Positions 47,862-57,017 of a DNA stretch of 64,000 nt are shown piece after piece (position 1 is the stretch's first letter; each line of letters opens with the position of its first letter). A program made the position numbers and the translations under genes. The notes beneath the pieces were generated by a model, which had not been told where the DNA came from, searched no databases, and saw nothing but the letters and a program-made list of their open reading frames with translations. Source of the DNA: Granulosicoccus sp964435305 (GTDB taxonomy: Bacteria; Pseudomonadota; Gammaproteobacteria; Granulosicoccales; Granulosicoccaceae); contig CAYSZH010000002.1 of assembly GCA_964435305.1 (NCBI GenBank), positions 11,439 to 75,438 of the forward strand. The letters are read 5' to 3'.

Positions 47862-48521
47862 TTAAGCCGCCTTACTAAGCACAATACAACCGTCATCATC
47901 ACCATCCAATTTTTCACCGGTGAGCGAATCTATTGGCTTTGGTAGTTTATATAACGATTTTCCCAGAACACACATTTCTGTGGATTTTCCAACACGCTCA
48001 AAACCTTGATCAAGTGAACTCGCTAAAAAAGCTTTGTTGGCAATGTCGTGTGTTGTCACAATGGTATGTACGGCGTCTTTGCCAAAATAATCGATTGCAT
48101 ATCGAACAACAGCTGAATGTAATCGCTGGCCACGAAATTCAGGCAGAATCACCGCCTTTACCAAACACCGAGTACCCGCAGGCAGATTTAATTGCAGGCC
48201 ATTAAACTGATCGCCTCGCTTATTGTATTGGGCCGGAACACTACCCGCAGTAAACAGTGAAAGCCCAGCCAATTTCTTTTCAACAAAAATTCCTATACCA
48301 ACAAAACCCAGGGATTCAAAATTATCAGCCAGATGTTGATCTATTCCAAAATCTTTAATGCGCGCGAGCCGTTGAATATCCTCCACCGTGAGCGGGCGAC
48401 ATGATGCACCTGGGACTGGCTTGGCGGGGAGAAATTCGTGGGTATTCAACCACAATATCTCAGCTCGATCGACAGGTAGTAAACGAAAAATGTTATTGAA
48501 TATTTGACCGGTTAATTTCAT
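47862..48521 (-). CDS. GNAT-fold acyltransferase-like protein
   Basis: The 219-residue protein has a GNAT-like core: VEDIQRLARIKDFG helix, IGIFVEKKLAGLSLF strands, CLVKAVILPEFRGQRLHSAVV (acetyl-CoA pyrophosphate loop of the R/Q-x-x-G type) and the AIDYFGKDAVHTIVTT strand. A Cys-containing C-terminal extension follows. The acceptor is unknown. AGGGG lies eight bases before the ATG. It is monocistronic. Confidence 0.8.
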   Translation of the reverse strand: MKLTGQIFNNIFRLLPVDRAEILWLNTHEFLPAKPVPGASCRPLTVEDIQRLARIKDFGIDQHLADNFESLGFVGIGIFVEKKLAGLSLFTAGSVPAQYNKRGDQFNGLQLNLPAGTRCLVKAVILPEFRGQRLHSAVVRYAIDYFGKDAVHTIVTTHDIANKAFLASSLDQGFERVGKSTEMCVLGKSLYKLPKPIDSLTGEKLDGDDDGCIVLSKAA

Positions 48522-48652
48522 CGCACTGACCCCTGGCGAACTAAAGCCTCACATAAACTCTTTATCGACTATCCAGCGCACAAATCCTGTTTTTTTTAAA
48601 ATCAGGTGCGCAATTCGATGAAAAAAGTTTTCTATCGGTTTACTGCGCCTCC

Positions 48653-49224
48653 TCAAACCTCTATACATTCGATACTGACCAGCTCGGGCTCACCACCCCG
48701 CGCACCGCTGCCAGCGGCGATCCATAGCTTATTAGCATGCACACAGCAGTTGGGTACAGTGCCTGGTGCGATTTAAAGGCGCACCGACAGACTTGTGTTC
48801 CTGAATGATGTCCGTCGATGATGCCACCAACCACATGAATCCACCCATCACTATGTAGTACACAGCCAGCCGCACCACGCCTACACTCTTTAGGTATCGC
48901 CGGGCCAGTTTTCCATTGATCATTATCAGGCTCATAAATCATGACTGATTCAAGTGGTGTTTCGCCAGGAAATTCGCCTGTCATTGTTCCGATCAACCAA
49001 ATTTGATTCTCTACCATCACAGGCTGAAAATGATGTATTTCAAGCGGCGGTGCAGAAGCCGACTTCCAGCTTGAGGTTTCAGGATCGAAAATATCTACCG
49101 CTTGTATTCGGCGCCCATCAAACAAAAACAGCTTTCCACGATAGTGCGCAAACCCGTTTTCATGGCGGCAGTGTGGCTCGCCATTACAACAAACAGTAAC
49201 CCAGCCAGACATCATGCTTCCCAT
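48653..49224 (-). pseudogene. kelch-repeat protein gene broken by frameshift
   Basis: From the ATG at 49224 the frame encodes kelch-type blades: RHENGFAHYRGKLFLFDGRR, VMVENQIWLIGTMTGEFPGE, CRRGAAGCVLHSDGWIHVVGG. After IDGHHSGT the frame loses family character and stops at 48661. A different minus frame just downstream reads VHANKLWIAAGSGARGGEP and ends at 48653, which is the expected last blade. A third frame between them reads APLNRTRH, resembling the missing strand. So at least one, and probably two, frame disruptions lie near 48735-48815, with some codons lost. There is no signal peptide. A base-call error could explain one shift but not both. Confidence 0.7.
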
Positions 49225-49596
49225 TTAAATGTGAACGCCAAGAACCCATTAGAAATGATGAAACTCGAAAACGTAGGTGCACTTTAAAGAGGACGGTGGA
49301 TAGATTCTGTCCAAAGCGGATTAATACTGGCCCACCAAACTACTGATAACTCAAGCGAACATATAGCGGCACTAGCCAGCCGCTTTTTGATTAGCTTCCT
49401 CGCCCAAGAAGGCCAGCTTCCCTTCCTGCACGGCCGTTGGGGCAACATAGGTTCATTCCATTTAACCTGTTGTTTTAAGTTGAGCTTTGACTATACCTAA
49501 AACTTGCGTCAGTGGCCTTGTGGGCCAGTATCTAAATAATTAGACTTCGATATCATACCCGTCATGCACAGTCTGTCATAACTATACAGGCAGCTA
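49225..49596. other. 372-base gap between the kelch remnant and the J-domain gene
   Basis: No open frame with gene-like character is present on either strand. The only structured element is a plus-strand hairpin with a short T-run at 49365-49388 that does not follow any annotated plus-strand gene. Confidence 0.5.
49365..49388 (+). terminator. orphan terminator-like hairpin
   Basis: AGCGGC and GCCGCT pair around an 8-base loop and are followed by TTTTG. No plus-strand gene ends upstream within 1.5 kb, so it may end a short RNA or be chance. Confidence 0.3.
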
Positions 49597-50700
49597 TCAA
49601 AACAATCCTTTTCGATCATATCGCTCTGCTAATACTTCCTTGAGCACTTTTAATGAGCTTATGTTTAATATAAAATTTTCATAATACTCGCAGTTCGCCT
49701 GCAGCTCCTTAACATGCTTTTTTATGCGGCGATTAACAGTAGTCGGATTTTTATCATAGAATTCGTGATACGCCATTTCATGCAACGGGGAGCGAAAAAT
49801 AATTTCATAACGACGGGTCTCTTGCTCTGAAAGATAGTCTTGCAAAACAGACTCGAGAGCGTTTTCATCTTCAACACTTAGCTGCGTTGTCGAATTGGCG
49901 TATTTTTCATGAAGTTGAATTACGCTGATAAGATCTCGCTCTTTTCTCGCCTTGAGTAGACATGACATAAGCCGGTGCTTTTCTTTTTGTCGCTCAGGGT
50001 CGCTTTCTCTATCAGGATGTAGTGCCGCTGCAGTTTGGCGAAAAAGCCTTTGAAATACAGCATCGCTGACGCCATCCGAATCAGGTTGATTATGCGCATC
50101 CATTCCAGCATCATCTACGACCGGTGTATCCACCTCATCATCCTCAAAATCAAATAGACTGAAATCAAATTGATTATCAAAGACCTCGCCTATATCTATC
50201 TGCTCATCGCTGTGCCCATTGTGAAACGTGCCACTATTGTTGGGTGAGTCTTTCAATTGTTTCTCGAGCCGCTCATCTAAGTGGTTCTGCAGTTGAGCTG
50301 CAAGAGACAACTCATTATTAGCATCCAGCTCAACACCCAAGTCTACCGCTTCCTTCAACACCAATTCATCCATCAACTCGTCATCGAATAAACTCATGGC
50401 ACTTAAATGTGCAATACCTTCTTCTAGCCACTCGGTAAGCATATAACGTTGCCACTTGAGCAGTGATTTGCGTTTATAGAATTGCAACTGCTTATTTACA
50501 ACCTGACGGATGAGCACCCCAAGTTGCTGCTCCACACCAAACACTTCTTTCTGTACCCGTATTGCCAGCGCATCCAGAGCAGTATCTAGTTCCAGATTAT
50601 CGGCCGCTGTTTGCTCGGCTTGCGCCCATAAACTTTGAAAGCGAGAGAGCCTGGGTGCATCGCTTTCTGCATCGATATTAATAAGTTCTTTCACTTCCAT
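49597..50700 (-). CDS. J-domain-like protein (HPD motif) of unknown function
   Basis: The 367-residue protein has no signal peptide or membrane segment. A helical N-terminal half is followed by an acidic linker (about 165-210) and then FRQTAAALHPDRESDPERQK, with the His-Pro-Asp tripeptide of J domains between two helices (RLMSCLLKARKERDLISVIQLHEKY). The domain lies internally rather than at the N-terminus as in DnaJ, and the Gly/Phe and zinc-finger regions are absent. It may recruit DnaK to a particular client; this is inference. It stands alone. Confidence 0.72.
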   Translation of the reverse strand: MEVKELINIDAESDAPRLSRFQSLWAQAEQTAADNLELDTALDALAIRVQKEVFGVEQQLGVLIRQVVNKQLQFYKRKSLLKWQRYMLTEWLEEGIAHLSAMSLFDDELMDELVLKEAVDLGVELDANNELSLAAQLQNHLDERLEKQLKDSPNNSGTFHNGHSDEQIDIGEVFDNQFDFSLFDFEDDEVDTPVVDDAGMDAHNQPDSDGVSDAVFQRLFRQTAAALHPDRESDPERQKEKHRLMSCLLKARKERDLISVIQLHEKYANSTTQLSVEDENALESVLQDYLSEQETRRYEIIFRSPLHEMAYHEFYDKNPTTVNRRIKKHVKELQANCEYYENFILNISSLKVLKEVLAERYDRKGLF

Positions 50701-50919
50701 GATTTCAAGGCGATAACCGAGCTCGATCTAATTTTCATTATTAACAAACACCTCTATTCTATCAACAGATAAAAACCGAGGATGTCGCGTCAGCCGCTGC
50801 TAAACACGCGACTACGGCGATATTGGGTTGCACAACGAGAAAAGAATCTCACTTTATTGTGAAAAAACGTTACTTAGCCGAGTTAGTGGCACCTCTTATG
50901 ATCGTAGGTGTTGCACCGC

Positions 50920-51771
50920 TTAGATAATCGCGTGGCGTACCCTAGCTGAAATCCATTCACTCACCACTACAGTGGCCAATATAACAATGAATATTAACGT
51001 CACTTGCGGCCAAGCCAGCACGTTGAGCGATGCTTGCAACTGAAGGCCAATACCGCCTGCACCCACTAAACCCAAGATGGTGGATTCGCGAATATTGATA
51101 TCCCATCTGAAAACAGAAATACCGTATATGGCAGGCATAATTTGCGGCACAATGCCGTAATTGACTACTTGGGCACGAGATGCCCCGGTTGCCGTTATGG
51201 CTTCAATTTGAGTGATGTCGGTTTCTTCAATTGCTTCGTACAATAGCTTTGCCACAAAACCGATTGAACGCAGTCCAATTGCAATGATACCGGCCAGAAT
51301 GCCGGGGCCGATAATCGACACCAGCAACAGTGCCCAGATTAAGGAATTAATGGAGCGTGATGCAACGATGATGAACAACGCAATTGGACGTATAAATAGT
51401 CGGCTTGGAGTTGTGTTTCGCGCAGCCAAAAACGCAACAGGCACCGCGAACATCACACCAATCAATGTGCCCAAGGTTGCGATGTTCAAGGTATGCCATA
51501 AGGGCACCCACAACACATTTATATAACTCCACTTGGGTGGCACCATGCGCGCACCAAGATCTGCAGCTTGCCGTGGTGCATCAGCTACAAAAGCCCAGAT
51601 TGTGTTTTCAGTCATTAACTGCCAGCAGTACACAGTGAGCGCCACCAGTAACAACCAGCCAACCCACAAACCTAATCGCTGATAGCCAGTACGATGCTGC
51701 CATTTGCGCAGTTCAAGTCCATTATTGCCACCAGGGCCGTAATTAGCTGTGCTGCGTGCCGACGTATTCAT
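50920..51771 (-). CDS. phnE: phosphonate-type ABC transporter permease (second)
   Basis: The ATG at 51771 overlaps the previous permease stop by four bases (ATGA), a coupled start; the frame is open to a GTG at 51780. The 283-residue protein has about six membrane helices, with the permease EAA-like loop around IEAITATGASRAQVVNYGIVPQIMP and a WDINIRESTILGLVGAGGIG segment typical of PhnE. With its neighbour it should form a heterodimeric inner-membrane channel for phosphonates, phosphite or a related anion. Confidence 0.92.
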   Translation of the reverse strand: MNTSARSTANYGPGGNNGLELRKWQHRTGYQRLGLWVGWLLLVALTVYCWQLMTENTIWAFVADAPRQAADLGARMVPPKWSYINVLWVPLWHTLNIATLGTLIGVMFAVPVAFLAARNTTPSRLFIRPIALFIIVASRSINSLIWALLLVSIIGPGILAGIIAIGLRSIGFVAKLLYEAIEETDITQIEAITATGASRAQVVNYGIVPQIMPAIYGISVFRWDINIRESTILGLVGAGGIGLQLQASLNVLAWPQVTLIFIVILATVVVSEWISARVRHAII

Positions 51772-52592
51772 TGCACCCACTTACGTACATAGCCTGAAGT
51801 GTATTCAGCCAACATTACAATAAAAATGATCAGTAACAAAATCGCACCGGCAGAATCAAACTCATAACGATCAATCGCGGTATTCAGCGTTGCACCGATA
51901 CCACCTGCCCCAACAATGCCGATGACGGCCGACTCACGGAAGTTAATGTCAAGACGGTATAAGGACAAACCAATAAGACGCGGCATGACTTGCGGTTGCA
52001 CCGCGTAGTTAACCAGCTGCCACCACGATGCGCCGGTTGCGCGAATGGCTTCCAACTGACTTTTATCCACTACCTCTATATCTTCTGCCAAAAGTTTGGA
52101 TAAAAAGCCAATGGTGGCAAACGATAGAGTAAGAAAACCTGCAAACGGCCCAAAGCCGAACATGGCAACAAACAAAATCGCGATGATGATTTCTTGTAAG
52201 GAGCGAGATATGGCTATTATGGCACGGCAGGTTCTGTAAACAAAAGCGGGTACCAGGTTTCGCGCCGCACCAATACCAATCGGAATTGAAATAATGACGC
52301 CTGCGACAGTCGATGTTAAAGCCATGGTCAGACTTTCGATCATGCCAATTTTTATATCAGACCATCGACTTGTGAAATCCGGTGCCAGAAAACCCTTAAT
52401 AAACCGCCAGCCTCTATCAAGGCCCTCGTATACGCGAGTCCAATTCACCTCAATAGTGCCGATCGCAAGTACCAGATATACAATTACGGCAATTATTAGC
52501 GTATAACGAAGTGCTCCATTTTTTACTAATACTGGCGGGCGTTTCCAAGTCCCTGGGTGCACCGATGTGCTCGTCACAGGCGATGTACTCAC
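51768..52592 (-). CDS. phnE: phosphonate-type ABC transporter permease (first)
   Basis: This 274-residue PhnE-family permease has an N-terminal membrane helix, then the IGIGAARNLVP and FGPFAGFLTLSFATIGFLSKLLAEDIE segments, the loop LEAIRATGASWWQLVNYAVQPQ, and RLDINFRESAVIGIVGAGGIG. Its GTG start overlaps the phnC stop by four bases (GTGA), and its own stop overlaps the second permease start, so all are translated together. The two permeases share the pattern but are clearly diverged. Confidence 0.92.
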   Translation of the reverse strand: MSTSPVTSTSVHPGTWKRPPVLVKNGALRYTLIIAVIVYLVLAIGTIEVNWTRVYEGLDRGWRFIKGFLAPDFTSRWSDIKIGMIESLTMALTSTVAGVIISIPIGIGAARNLVPAFVYRTCRAIIAISRSLQEIIIAILFVAMFGFGPFAGFLTLSFATIGFLSKLLAEDIEVVDKSQLEAIRATGASWWQLVNYAVQPQVMPRLIGLSLYRLDINFRESAVIGIVGAGGIGATLNTAIDRYEFDSAGAILLLIIFIVMLAEYTSGYVRKWVQ

Positions 52593-53386
52593 GTACTACT
52601 CACGTCCGCGGCGGCCGTTTCATCTCGATCACCATCGATCGCCGTCCAGTCTTCTTCTCCGTATATGCGCGTTAGTACCGCATCATCGAGTTCTGCAGGT
52701 GCACCATCAAACACCACACGCCCTTCCTGCAAACCAATTATACGTTGTGTAAATTGACGCGCCAGCACCACATCATGAATATTGATAATGGCAGGCAAGT
52801 TGTGTTCGGTGCATATCTCTACGATCAAGCGCATAATCAAACGAGATGTTTTAGGATCTAGCGATGCCGTGGGCTCATCGATCAGCATGAGTTCTGGATC
52901 TTGCTCAAGCGCTCGCGCAATACCAACCCGTTGTCTTTGCCCGCCCGACAAGGCATCTGCACGCTTATTCGCATGCTCCACTAATCCAACTCGATCAAGT
53001 AATGCAAAGGCTTGTTGCACATCTTTAGCAGGGTATCGACGCATAAAGCTACGCCAGAATGACACATACCCCAAACGGCCAGAGAGAACGTTTTCCATTA
53101 CTGTGAGCCGTTCTACCAAGGCATACTCTTGGAAGATCATGCCAATTCGACGGCGCATCTGGCTGAGCTGTTTACGAGACAAACCGGTGATGGCCTGATC
53201 GTTTAAAAGCACCGACCCACTGCTAGGTTCAACTAAACGATTAACACAGCGAATAAGCGTGGATTTTCCCGCTCCAGAAGGGCCGATCAGGCCAACGACC
53301 TGACCGGCTTCAACTGTGAAAGAGACAGCATCGAGCGCTTTATCACCCGTTGCATACGTCTTAGACAGCGCATCGACACGAAGCAC
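52589..53386 (-). CDS. phnC: phosphonate-type ABC transporter ATP-binding protein
   Basis: The 265-residue protein has Walker A GPSGAGKST, the Q-loop GMIFQEYALVERLTV, the ABC signature LSGGQRQRVGIARAL, Walker B LMLIDEPTASLD and an H-loop His (INIHDVVLAR). YVSFWRSFMRRYP is typical of PhnC. The GTG start has AAGGA six bases upstream. It follows phnD by 46 bases and couples to the permease genes, supplying energy for the importer. Confidence 0.95.
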   Translation of the reverse strand: MLRVDALSKTYATGDKALDAVSFTVEAGQVVGLIGPSGAGKSTLIRCVNRLVEPSSGSVLLNDQAITGLSRKQLSQMRRRIGMIFQEYALVERLTVMENVLSGRLGYVSFWRSFMRRYPAKDVQQAFALLDRVGLVEHANKRADALSGGQRQRVGIARALEQDPELMLIDEPTASLDPKTSRLIMRLIVEICTEHNLPAIINIHDVVLARQFTQRIIGLQEGRVVFDGAPAELDDAVLTRIYGEEDWTAIDGDRDETAAADVSST

Positions 53387-53432
53387 TAAAGATCCTTACT
53401 GTAACTATTAGGAATGGACTAACTAGTGCTGA

Positions 53433-54413
53433 TTAACCACAGCTGTATTCAACACCATTCGCTTCGTCAATCTTCCGGATGACTGCCCAATCATCTTTGA
53501 ACGTGATGGGTACAAACTGAGCTTCACCTGATTTACTGAACTCTGCTTCAAGCGCGGTACCTGCCCATTCAAAAGAACTGAACGCCTCTTGAATTTTTGC
53601 TTGAAGATCGGCATTTAAGTTATGCGCAATACCATAACTGGTGGTGGGGAATGTCTGAGACTTATATATGGACACCAGTTGATCTTCATTGACAACATCT
53701 CGGCTGAGCATGCGACTTAGCACCGAGTTAGCAATAGCGGCGGCTGGGTAATCCTTGTTTGCTACACCAAGAATCGAGTTATCGTGCTTGCCCGAAAACG
53801 CAGGTTCGAAATCCTTGCCAGGCTCCATGTTGTAATCAGCCTTGAGAATTGCCGACGGTGCTTTAAATCCAGAGTTTGACGTCTCAGATGTGAAGGCCAT
53901 TTTCTTGCCTTTGATATCTTCTACTTTTTCGATGCCGCTTCCCGGATAGGTGAGAATTTCCATCTCATAACCAAAAGAGCCATCGGCGGCGGCCATCATC
54001 GTAAACGGTCGATACCCGGCACAGGCAACAGCTAAGGGATTGGACCCGGTGTTAAAACCTGCAATATGTAATCGCCCTGCCCGCATTGCTTCAATCTGTG
54101 CAGCGTTTGACTGCACTGGAAAGAATTGCACTTTCTTCCCCGTAACACTGCCTAGATGATCAAGGAATTCTTGCCACACTTGAGCGTAAACAGCTGGGTC
54201 TTCCACTGGGGTATAGGCGAAGATCAAGGTACCAGGATCAACTGTTTCTGAAGGGATATCAGCAATCAGATCGCCATCGCTATCGGTGTAACGGCTGTCG
54301 AGTGTGAAAGCAGCGTGGGCTGGAAGGGTTAATAAAAGACTGGCTGCCAGGCCGGCGGCCAGGTTTGTCACTTGTTTGGTAACTTGTTTGGTAAACATGC
54401 CGTGTAATTTCAT
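53433..54413 (-). CDS. phnD: phosphonate-type ABC transporter substrate-binding protein
   Basis: The ATG at 54413 has AAGGAG seven bases upstream and starts a signal peptide cut at AHA, giving a 326-residue precursor. The mature protein has a short DSDGDLIADIP segment typical of one PhnD subgroup, then FAYTPVEDPAVYAQVWQ, FFPVQSNAAQIEAMRAGRLH, GFNTGSNPLAVACAGY, TSETSNSGFKAPSAILKA and FSGKHDNSILGVANKDYPAA. It should bind phosphonate, phosphite or a related phosphorus anion in the periplasm and is the first gene of the operon. No phosphonate breakdown gene is in the window. A 12-bp duplication in the signal region gives the repeated KQVT. Confidence 0.95.
   Translation of the reverse strand: MKLHGMFTKQVTKQVTNLAAGLAASLLLTLPAHAAFTLDSRYTDSDGDLIADIPSETVDPGTLIFAYTPVEDPAVYAQVWQEFLDHLGSVTGKKVQFFPVQSNAAQIEAMRAGRLHIAGFNTGSNPLAVACAGYRPFTMMAAADGSFGYEMEILTYPGSGIEKVEDIKGKKMAFTSETSNSGFKAPSAILKADYNMEPGKDFEPAFSGKHDNSILGVANKDYPAAAIANSVLSRMLSRDVVNEDQLVSIYKSQTFPTTSYGIAHNLNADLQAKIQEAFSSFEWAGTALEAEFSKSGEAQFVPITFKDDWAVIRKIDEANGVEYSCG
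54372..54395 (-). repeat. 12-bp tandem duplication in the phnD signal sequence
   Basis: TTGTTTGGTAAC is repeated as TTGTTTGGTAAA, producing the doubled KQVT in the basic part of the signal peptide. It is in frame and probably harmless. Confidence 0.8.
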
Positions 54414-54635
54414 TATGAGGCTCCTTGTGGAAAATAACAGACTGCTTATTGACGATGGTTTTCTTATTTTGAACTCAACATATTGCAAGAGTATTACACG
54501 AATTTGGTCAGTTTTTCCAGAACACGAACGGGCTACACAAACTCAGATCCAGACAAAGTGTCGCAGCGATGATTTATTCTGTTCAACTCGACGGTGTCAT
54601 TAACGGGTGGAATGGGCATTGACATGGTCTAATCC

Positions 54636-55616
54636 CTATTCTTCCCGATCCGCGTTGCTAACCGCTTTTTCTAAGATCTTTGTCTTTGATTCCCTTATAC
54701 GCTCACTAACATAAGGGCGTAGATTGCCTCGAATACTTTGTCGCTTAGATCGACTTTTCCGATATAGGTAGGCTTTCAGGTTTCTAAAATGATGTCGAAT
54801 ATTGAATCGAAGATACATGACGCGTTGATCGTTTTTGATAACAGGTAACAGATCAGCGCAAAAGGGCAACACTTTATTGGTAAAGAAGTTTCCAATAGCA
54901 TTGGGTATAAAGCGCGCCATGAGTGGCCACACTAATCTCCAGAATCGCGCAATCAGTCTAGCGGCAATTATGGCTAATTCCCAAATCAGATCAAACAGCA
55001 AAATCGATAAGCCGAGCAAGGTATGCCCGGCAACGACCAGCACAAGACACAAAACAACGCCAAAAAATAATCTTTTCTGACGTTCTGTTTTATTGTGCCA
55101 GAACAACAGTATATGGTTAAATCGCGATTGCTTGAATCGCGTCACGACTAAACCAGGCACCTGCTTAACGCCTTTTCGTTCCTGACCAAACAGCAGATTA
55201 AGAACAATGCTGATCAGAAAAATTCGCGTAGTAAATGTTACAACAAAACGCAGAAGCTGCCGCAGAAATTTCTTTAGCGACCACGCTTTAATCCCGCCAA
55301 CATAAGCAAACACTAGTACTAAAAATTCGCTTACCCAGGCGGAAAATTTTACAAACGTATGTAACCAAATCCATAAGAAAAAGGCGGAAACAACCTTAAG
55401 CAACTGCAGTGAAAACGGCTTTATAAATGCTATGGCTTTCAGCACAGGAGCAAGTACTGCATCAAGCCCTACAATTGAAATCAAATACCAACTTGAGATG
55501 ATGCACAGAAAGCTTGCGCCAATCCACGGAATCAGTAAAAGGCTGGCAATGCGACGCAACTCTACAGCAAGCGTGTGTATCAATCGAATCAGTGTTCGTT
55601 TGCGAGGACTTGGCAA
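54636..55616 (-). CDS. integral membrane protein of unknown function
   Basis: The 326-residue protein has roughly five to six hydrophobic segments (about 23-55, 75-110, 125-145, 185-215) and a strongly basic C-terminal 80 residues (YRKSRSKRQSIR and similar). There is no Cys or charged pattern pointing to a transporter or enzyme. It is not related to the adjoining phn operon by spacing: its own stop is 222 bases from the phnD start. Family unknown. Confidence 0.7.
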   Translation of the reverse strand: MPSPRKRTLIRLIHTLAVELRRIASLLLIPWIGASFLCIISSWYLISIVGLDAVLAPVLKAIAFIKPFSLQLLKVVSAFFLWIWLHTFVKFSAWVSEFLVLVFAYVGGIKAWSLKKFLRQLLRFVVTFTTRIFLISIVLNLLFGQERKGVKQVPGLVVTRFKQSRFNHILLFWHNKTERQKRLFFGVVLCLVLVVAGHTLLGLSILLFDLIWELAIIAARLIARFWRLVWPLMARFIPNAIGNFFTNKVLPFCADLLPVIKNDQRVMYLRFNIRHHFRNLKAYLYRKSRSKRQSIRGNLRPYVSERIRESKTKILEKAVSNADREE

Positions 55617-55770
55617 CAGAATCAGTGCTGATCTAAAGGTCTATAGACAACGAGACGATTAAGCCAATATTAGCTTTCCAGATATACATATACTGAGTAT
55701 TTCATCTTTTTCCACCGTATGAGAGAACGAATTATCGGAGATTTTCTACAGCAGGAACTGGCCATATAGA

Positions 55771-56409
55771 ATGAACGCGTTTTCTTCATTTATGCACCGC
55801 CTTGCTGCAAGCCGCTTTATATTGCCAGGCCGCCTATTATTGTTATTTTGTCTTCTTTTACTAAGCTTACTAACAAGCTGCGGCAACAAAAACAACCCTC
55901 CCATTAGTCCGGAGAACGAGGCAAGATTGCTGCGCGATCAAGGCTTTGTAAGCAGTGGACTTACCCGAAACTACCATCTGTTTCTCCCGGAGAATCCTTC
56001 GTCTGCACCCATTGTTTTTTTAGTGCATGGCAATAGTGGTAGTAGCAATCAAATTTTAGGCCTTATCGGCACCAAAGCGCCTTTTAAAATCTGGATGGAC
56101 ATTGCACGCCAAGACAACATTATACTTGTAGTACCAGATGGAGTAGAAGGTCCAAACGATGAACAAGGCTGGAATGATTGCCGACTTGATGCGTGGACCA
56201 ACCCCAACGCGGATGATGTTTCGTTTTTAAATAGCCTGCTGGACGATGTCAAATCCAGGTACGGCACCAGCGCCACACCTGTTTCTAAGGCAGGAATCTC
56301 AAACGGTGGTTTAATGGCACAGCGATTAGCAGAAGAAATTCCTGAGAAGCTTGATGCAATAGCTGTTGTTGTTGCGTCTAAACCTGCCAACTCTGAATGT
56401 GTGGCGTAA
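55771..56409 (+). CDS. C-terminally truncated LpqC/PHB-depolymerase-like esterase lipoprotein
   Basis: The 212-residue product has a lipoprotein signal with lipobox LLTSC, then an alpha/beta-hydrolase core: FLVHGNSGSSNQ (oxyanion region), VVPDGVEG, WNDCR and the nucleophile elbow KAGISNGGLMAQRLA. Family members continue for about 90 more residues with the catalytic Asp and His; here a stop follows VASKPANSECVA, and the next 14 bases lead into the end of the convergent gene. The enzyme is thus probably inactive, a truncated relic, unless a different His/Asp is recruited. Confidence 0.75.
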   Translation: MNAFSSFMHRLAASRFILPGRLLLLFCLLLLSLLTSCGNKNNPPISPENEARLLRDQGFVSSGLTRNYHLFLPENPSSAPIVFLVHGNSGSSNQILGLIGTKAPFKIWMDIARQDNIILVVPDGVEGPNDEQGWNDCRLDAWTNPNADDVSFLNSLLDDVKSRYGTSATPVSKAGISNGGLMAQRLAEEIPEKLDAIAVVVASKPANSECVA

Positions 56410-56423
56410 TTTCTATTTCCAAC

Positions 56424-57017
56424 CTACTTCTTTTTCCCAAGATACCTTGCCAGAGCTTCACCATCATCAACATCAGCAAGACTGGCCACCTTCGCTACCG
56501 TCACGTCTGAGCTTAGAGTGGCTAGCGTTTCCGATAAGGCGTTAGGGCTGGACCAGCGTACATTACGCATGAAGTTAGCATTCGGCTCAAAAAGCGAACT
56601 GCACCCCACTCCCCAAAAGCCACCATCTAATGCCGGGCCAAATACCACTTCATGCGTGATCAATTGCGTCAAGGCCTCAAGCACATTGACGCTATCAAGC
56701 TCAGGAATGTCACTACCAATAATCAAACGATCGCAGCCGCTATGCTGTGACAGAACCGTTGACATTCGATGCCCAAGATCCCCGTCTGGTTGAATTATGA
56801 TCGACATAGGCTTGAACAAGTGGTGGTGCCGATCCTCTTCGGAGGCTACCGCCACGTGAAGCTGCCAGGGGCCAGTGTTCAGATCCTGAATTAATCGCTT
56901 AAGATTAGCCTGATAAAAATCATACGCGGCGTGATCTCCCACATCACTGGCCAGACGTCGCTTCCCATGGCCAATGCGTGGTGCCCGAGCAAATATGATG
57001 ACGTGCTGTTGATTCAT
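56424..57017 (-). CDS. DUF2064 / TIGR04282-like glycosyltransferase
   Basis: The 197-residue protein matches the small GT-A-like DUF2064 family: VIIFARAPRIGHGKRRLA near the start, IIQPDGDLGHRMSTVL, LIIGSDIPELDSVNV (the metal-binding-like Asp), FGPALDGGFWGVG and DVDDGEAL. TIGR04282 members are annotated in arsenosugar-type biosynthesis clusters together with TIGR04283 enzymes, one of which appears at 63097. No arsenic methyltransferase or radical-SAM gene is in the window, so the sugar acceptor is open. Confidence 0.85.
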   Translation of the reverse strand: MNQQHVIIFARAPRIGHGKRRLASDVGDHAAYDFYQANLKRLIQDLNTGPWQLHVAVASEEDRHHHLFKPMSIIIQPDGDLGHRMSTVLSQHSGCDRLIIGSDIPELDSVNVLEALTQLITHEVVFGPALDGGFWGVGCSSLFEPNANFMRNVRWSSPNALSETLATLSSDVTVAKVASLADVDDGEALARYLGKKK

